Assembly: GCA_902800965.1 (NCBI GenBank) | Contig: CADCGK010000001.1 | Coordinates: 62,001-126,000 of the forward strand | Reading direction: 5' to 3' | DNA length: 64,000 bases | From: an uncultured Bacteroidia bacterium | Lineage (GTDB): Bacteria; Bacteroidota; Bacteroidia; Bacteroidales; F082 | Shown: in pieces, positions 63,578 through 64,000 of the stretch | Layout of the letters: each line of letters starts with the position of its first letter | Position numbering within the stretch: position 1 is the stretch's first letter | Notes under the pieces: model-generated | What the model was told of the DNA's origin: nothing | Database searches by the model: none | The model's input: the letters and a program-made list of their open reading frames with translations, nothing else | Made by a program: the position numbers and the translations under genes

Positions 63578-64000
63578 GTTGACGAGCCTCCTCCTCTTCC
63601 TTTGCCTTCATGGCCTGATAATGTTCGTAACTCTTGTTGACGAAATCTGTCATATCGCTCATGGCGTTGTCATTTTCCAGTGGAGACGTCGTGTATTTGG
63701 CGAACTTAACCAAATCGGACAATTCCATGGTGTCTTTCAACTTTCCAAAAATCTCACGATCAAAGTCAAGTTCCTCGACTTCCTCCAGGATGTCGTCTGT
63801 TGTCATTTCCACAGCGTTCACGTTGAATTGACCTTCGATGTATTCACGGGCAATATCGGACAATCCGGAATAATACTCCTTGACTTTACCCACCTGCCAC
63901 AGCTTCTGCTGCTTCAAGCTTTCAAGATCGCCGATGGCCTTGTTATAAGGCGGAATCGACGGACCTTTTACGGGCACGCCATTCTCATCCACTCTTGGCT
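63570..64000 (-). CDS. Protein upstream of batA (5' part outside the window)
   Basis: The frame runs to the right edge, so only the last 140 or so residues are seen. They are soluble and helical: PYNKAIGDLESLKQQKLWQVGKVKEYYSGLSDIAREYIEGQFNVNAVEMTTDDILEEVEELDFDREIFGKLKDTMELSDLVKFAKYTTSPLENDNAMSDMTDFVNKSYEHYQ. This resembles the cytoplasmic end of the DUF4381-like membrane protein that often stands between the DUF58 protein and BatA in such operons. The N-terminal membrane part would lie outside the window. Confidence 0.65.
   Translation of the reverse strand, partial: PRVDENGVPVKGPSIPPYNKAIGDLESLKQQKLWQVGKVKEYYSGLSDIAREYIEGQFNVNAVEMTTDDILEEVEELDFDREIFGKLKDTMELSDLVKFAKYTTSPLENDNAMSDMTDFVNKSYEHYQAMKAKEEEEARQHV

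Overview
The window looks like a chromosomal segment from a Gram-negative, anaerobic member of the Bacteroidales (Bacteroidota). This rests on several things seen together: -7 promoter boxes of the Bacteroidota form TAnnTTTG in front of many genes, three proteins with a type IX secretion (Por) C-terminal sorting domain, a BatA-E aerotolerance operon, a sufB-C-D-S-E-T iron-sulfur operon, a SecA of 1100 residues with a zinc tail, RNase Y, and heptose (LPS) biosynthesis. The species cannot be named from the sequence.

Bases 1-7740 are an accessory block, A/T-rich at its left end, that stops next to a tRNA-Ala(CGC) gene at 7799-7871. It holds: (a) a two-gene module (2-2447) of an HNH/EndoVII-like nuclease fused to a membrane region, plus a coiled-coil tail-anchored protein; (b) an operon (2823-6993) led by a proteasome-like Ntn hydrolase, followed by an acyl-carrier-like protein that lacks the carrier serine and carries a coiled-coil insertion, a gene split by an in-frame TGA, a DUF1835/DUF3658 protein and an unknown protein; (c) a two-gene unit (7113-7735) of a small membrane protein and a zinc-ribbon protein. 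Units (b) and (c) start from promoters that share a nearly identical 24-bp upstream element and a dyad over the -7 box, so they are probably co-regulated. Gene fragments and a 56-bp direct repeat show past recombination. This block is the best candidate for an undescribed system.

Bases 7903-32800 are mostly housekeeping: a LicA-like kinase, a GT-C glycosyltransferase, the suf operon, a PHP phosphoesterase-GT39-pepT operon, secA, a group of membrane and glycosyltransferase genes with a redoxin-like protein, coaD, a Nudix hydrolase, pyrE, birA, folE, a DUF2807 lipoprotein and a 5'-nucleotidase lipoprotein. Bases 32855-35374 hold a zapB-like/zapA pair, a probable 6S RNA and rny. Bases 35436-53000 hold a DUF2851 protein, an OPT transporter, pyrH, a GT39, frr, ddl, PASTA and T9SS proteins, rluD, hldD, a MerR regulator, an M23 peptidase, an alaS that is broken as written, rdgB and ung. 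Bases 53069-64000 hold a small lipoprotein with an outer-membrane-type protein, a large T9SS beta-propeller protein, and the bat operon, whose BatC carries four inserted InlB-like repeats and a Q-rich tract.

Many gene junctions are filled with sequence in strict 7-base periodicity, each tract with its own word. No stretch longer than 300 bases is without content: the longest (2448-2822) holds a gene fragment and a promoter. No CRISPR array, insertion sequence, integrase or rRNA was seen.
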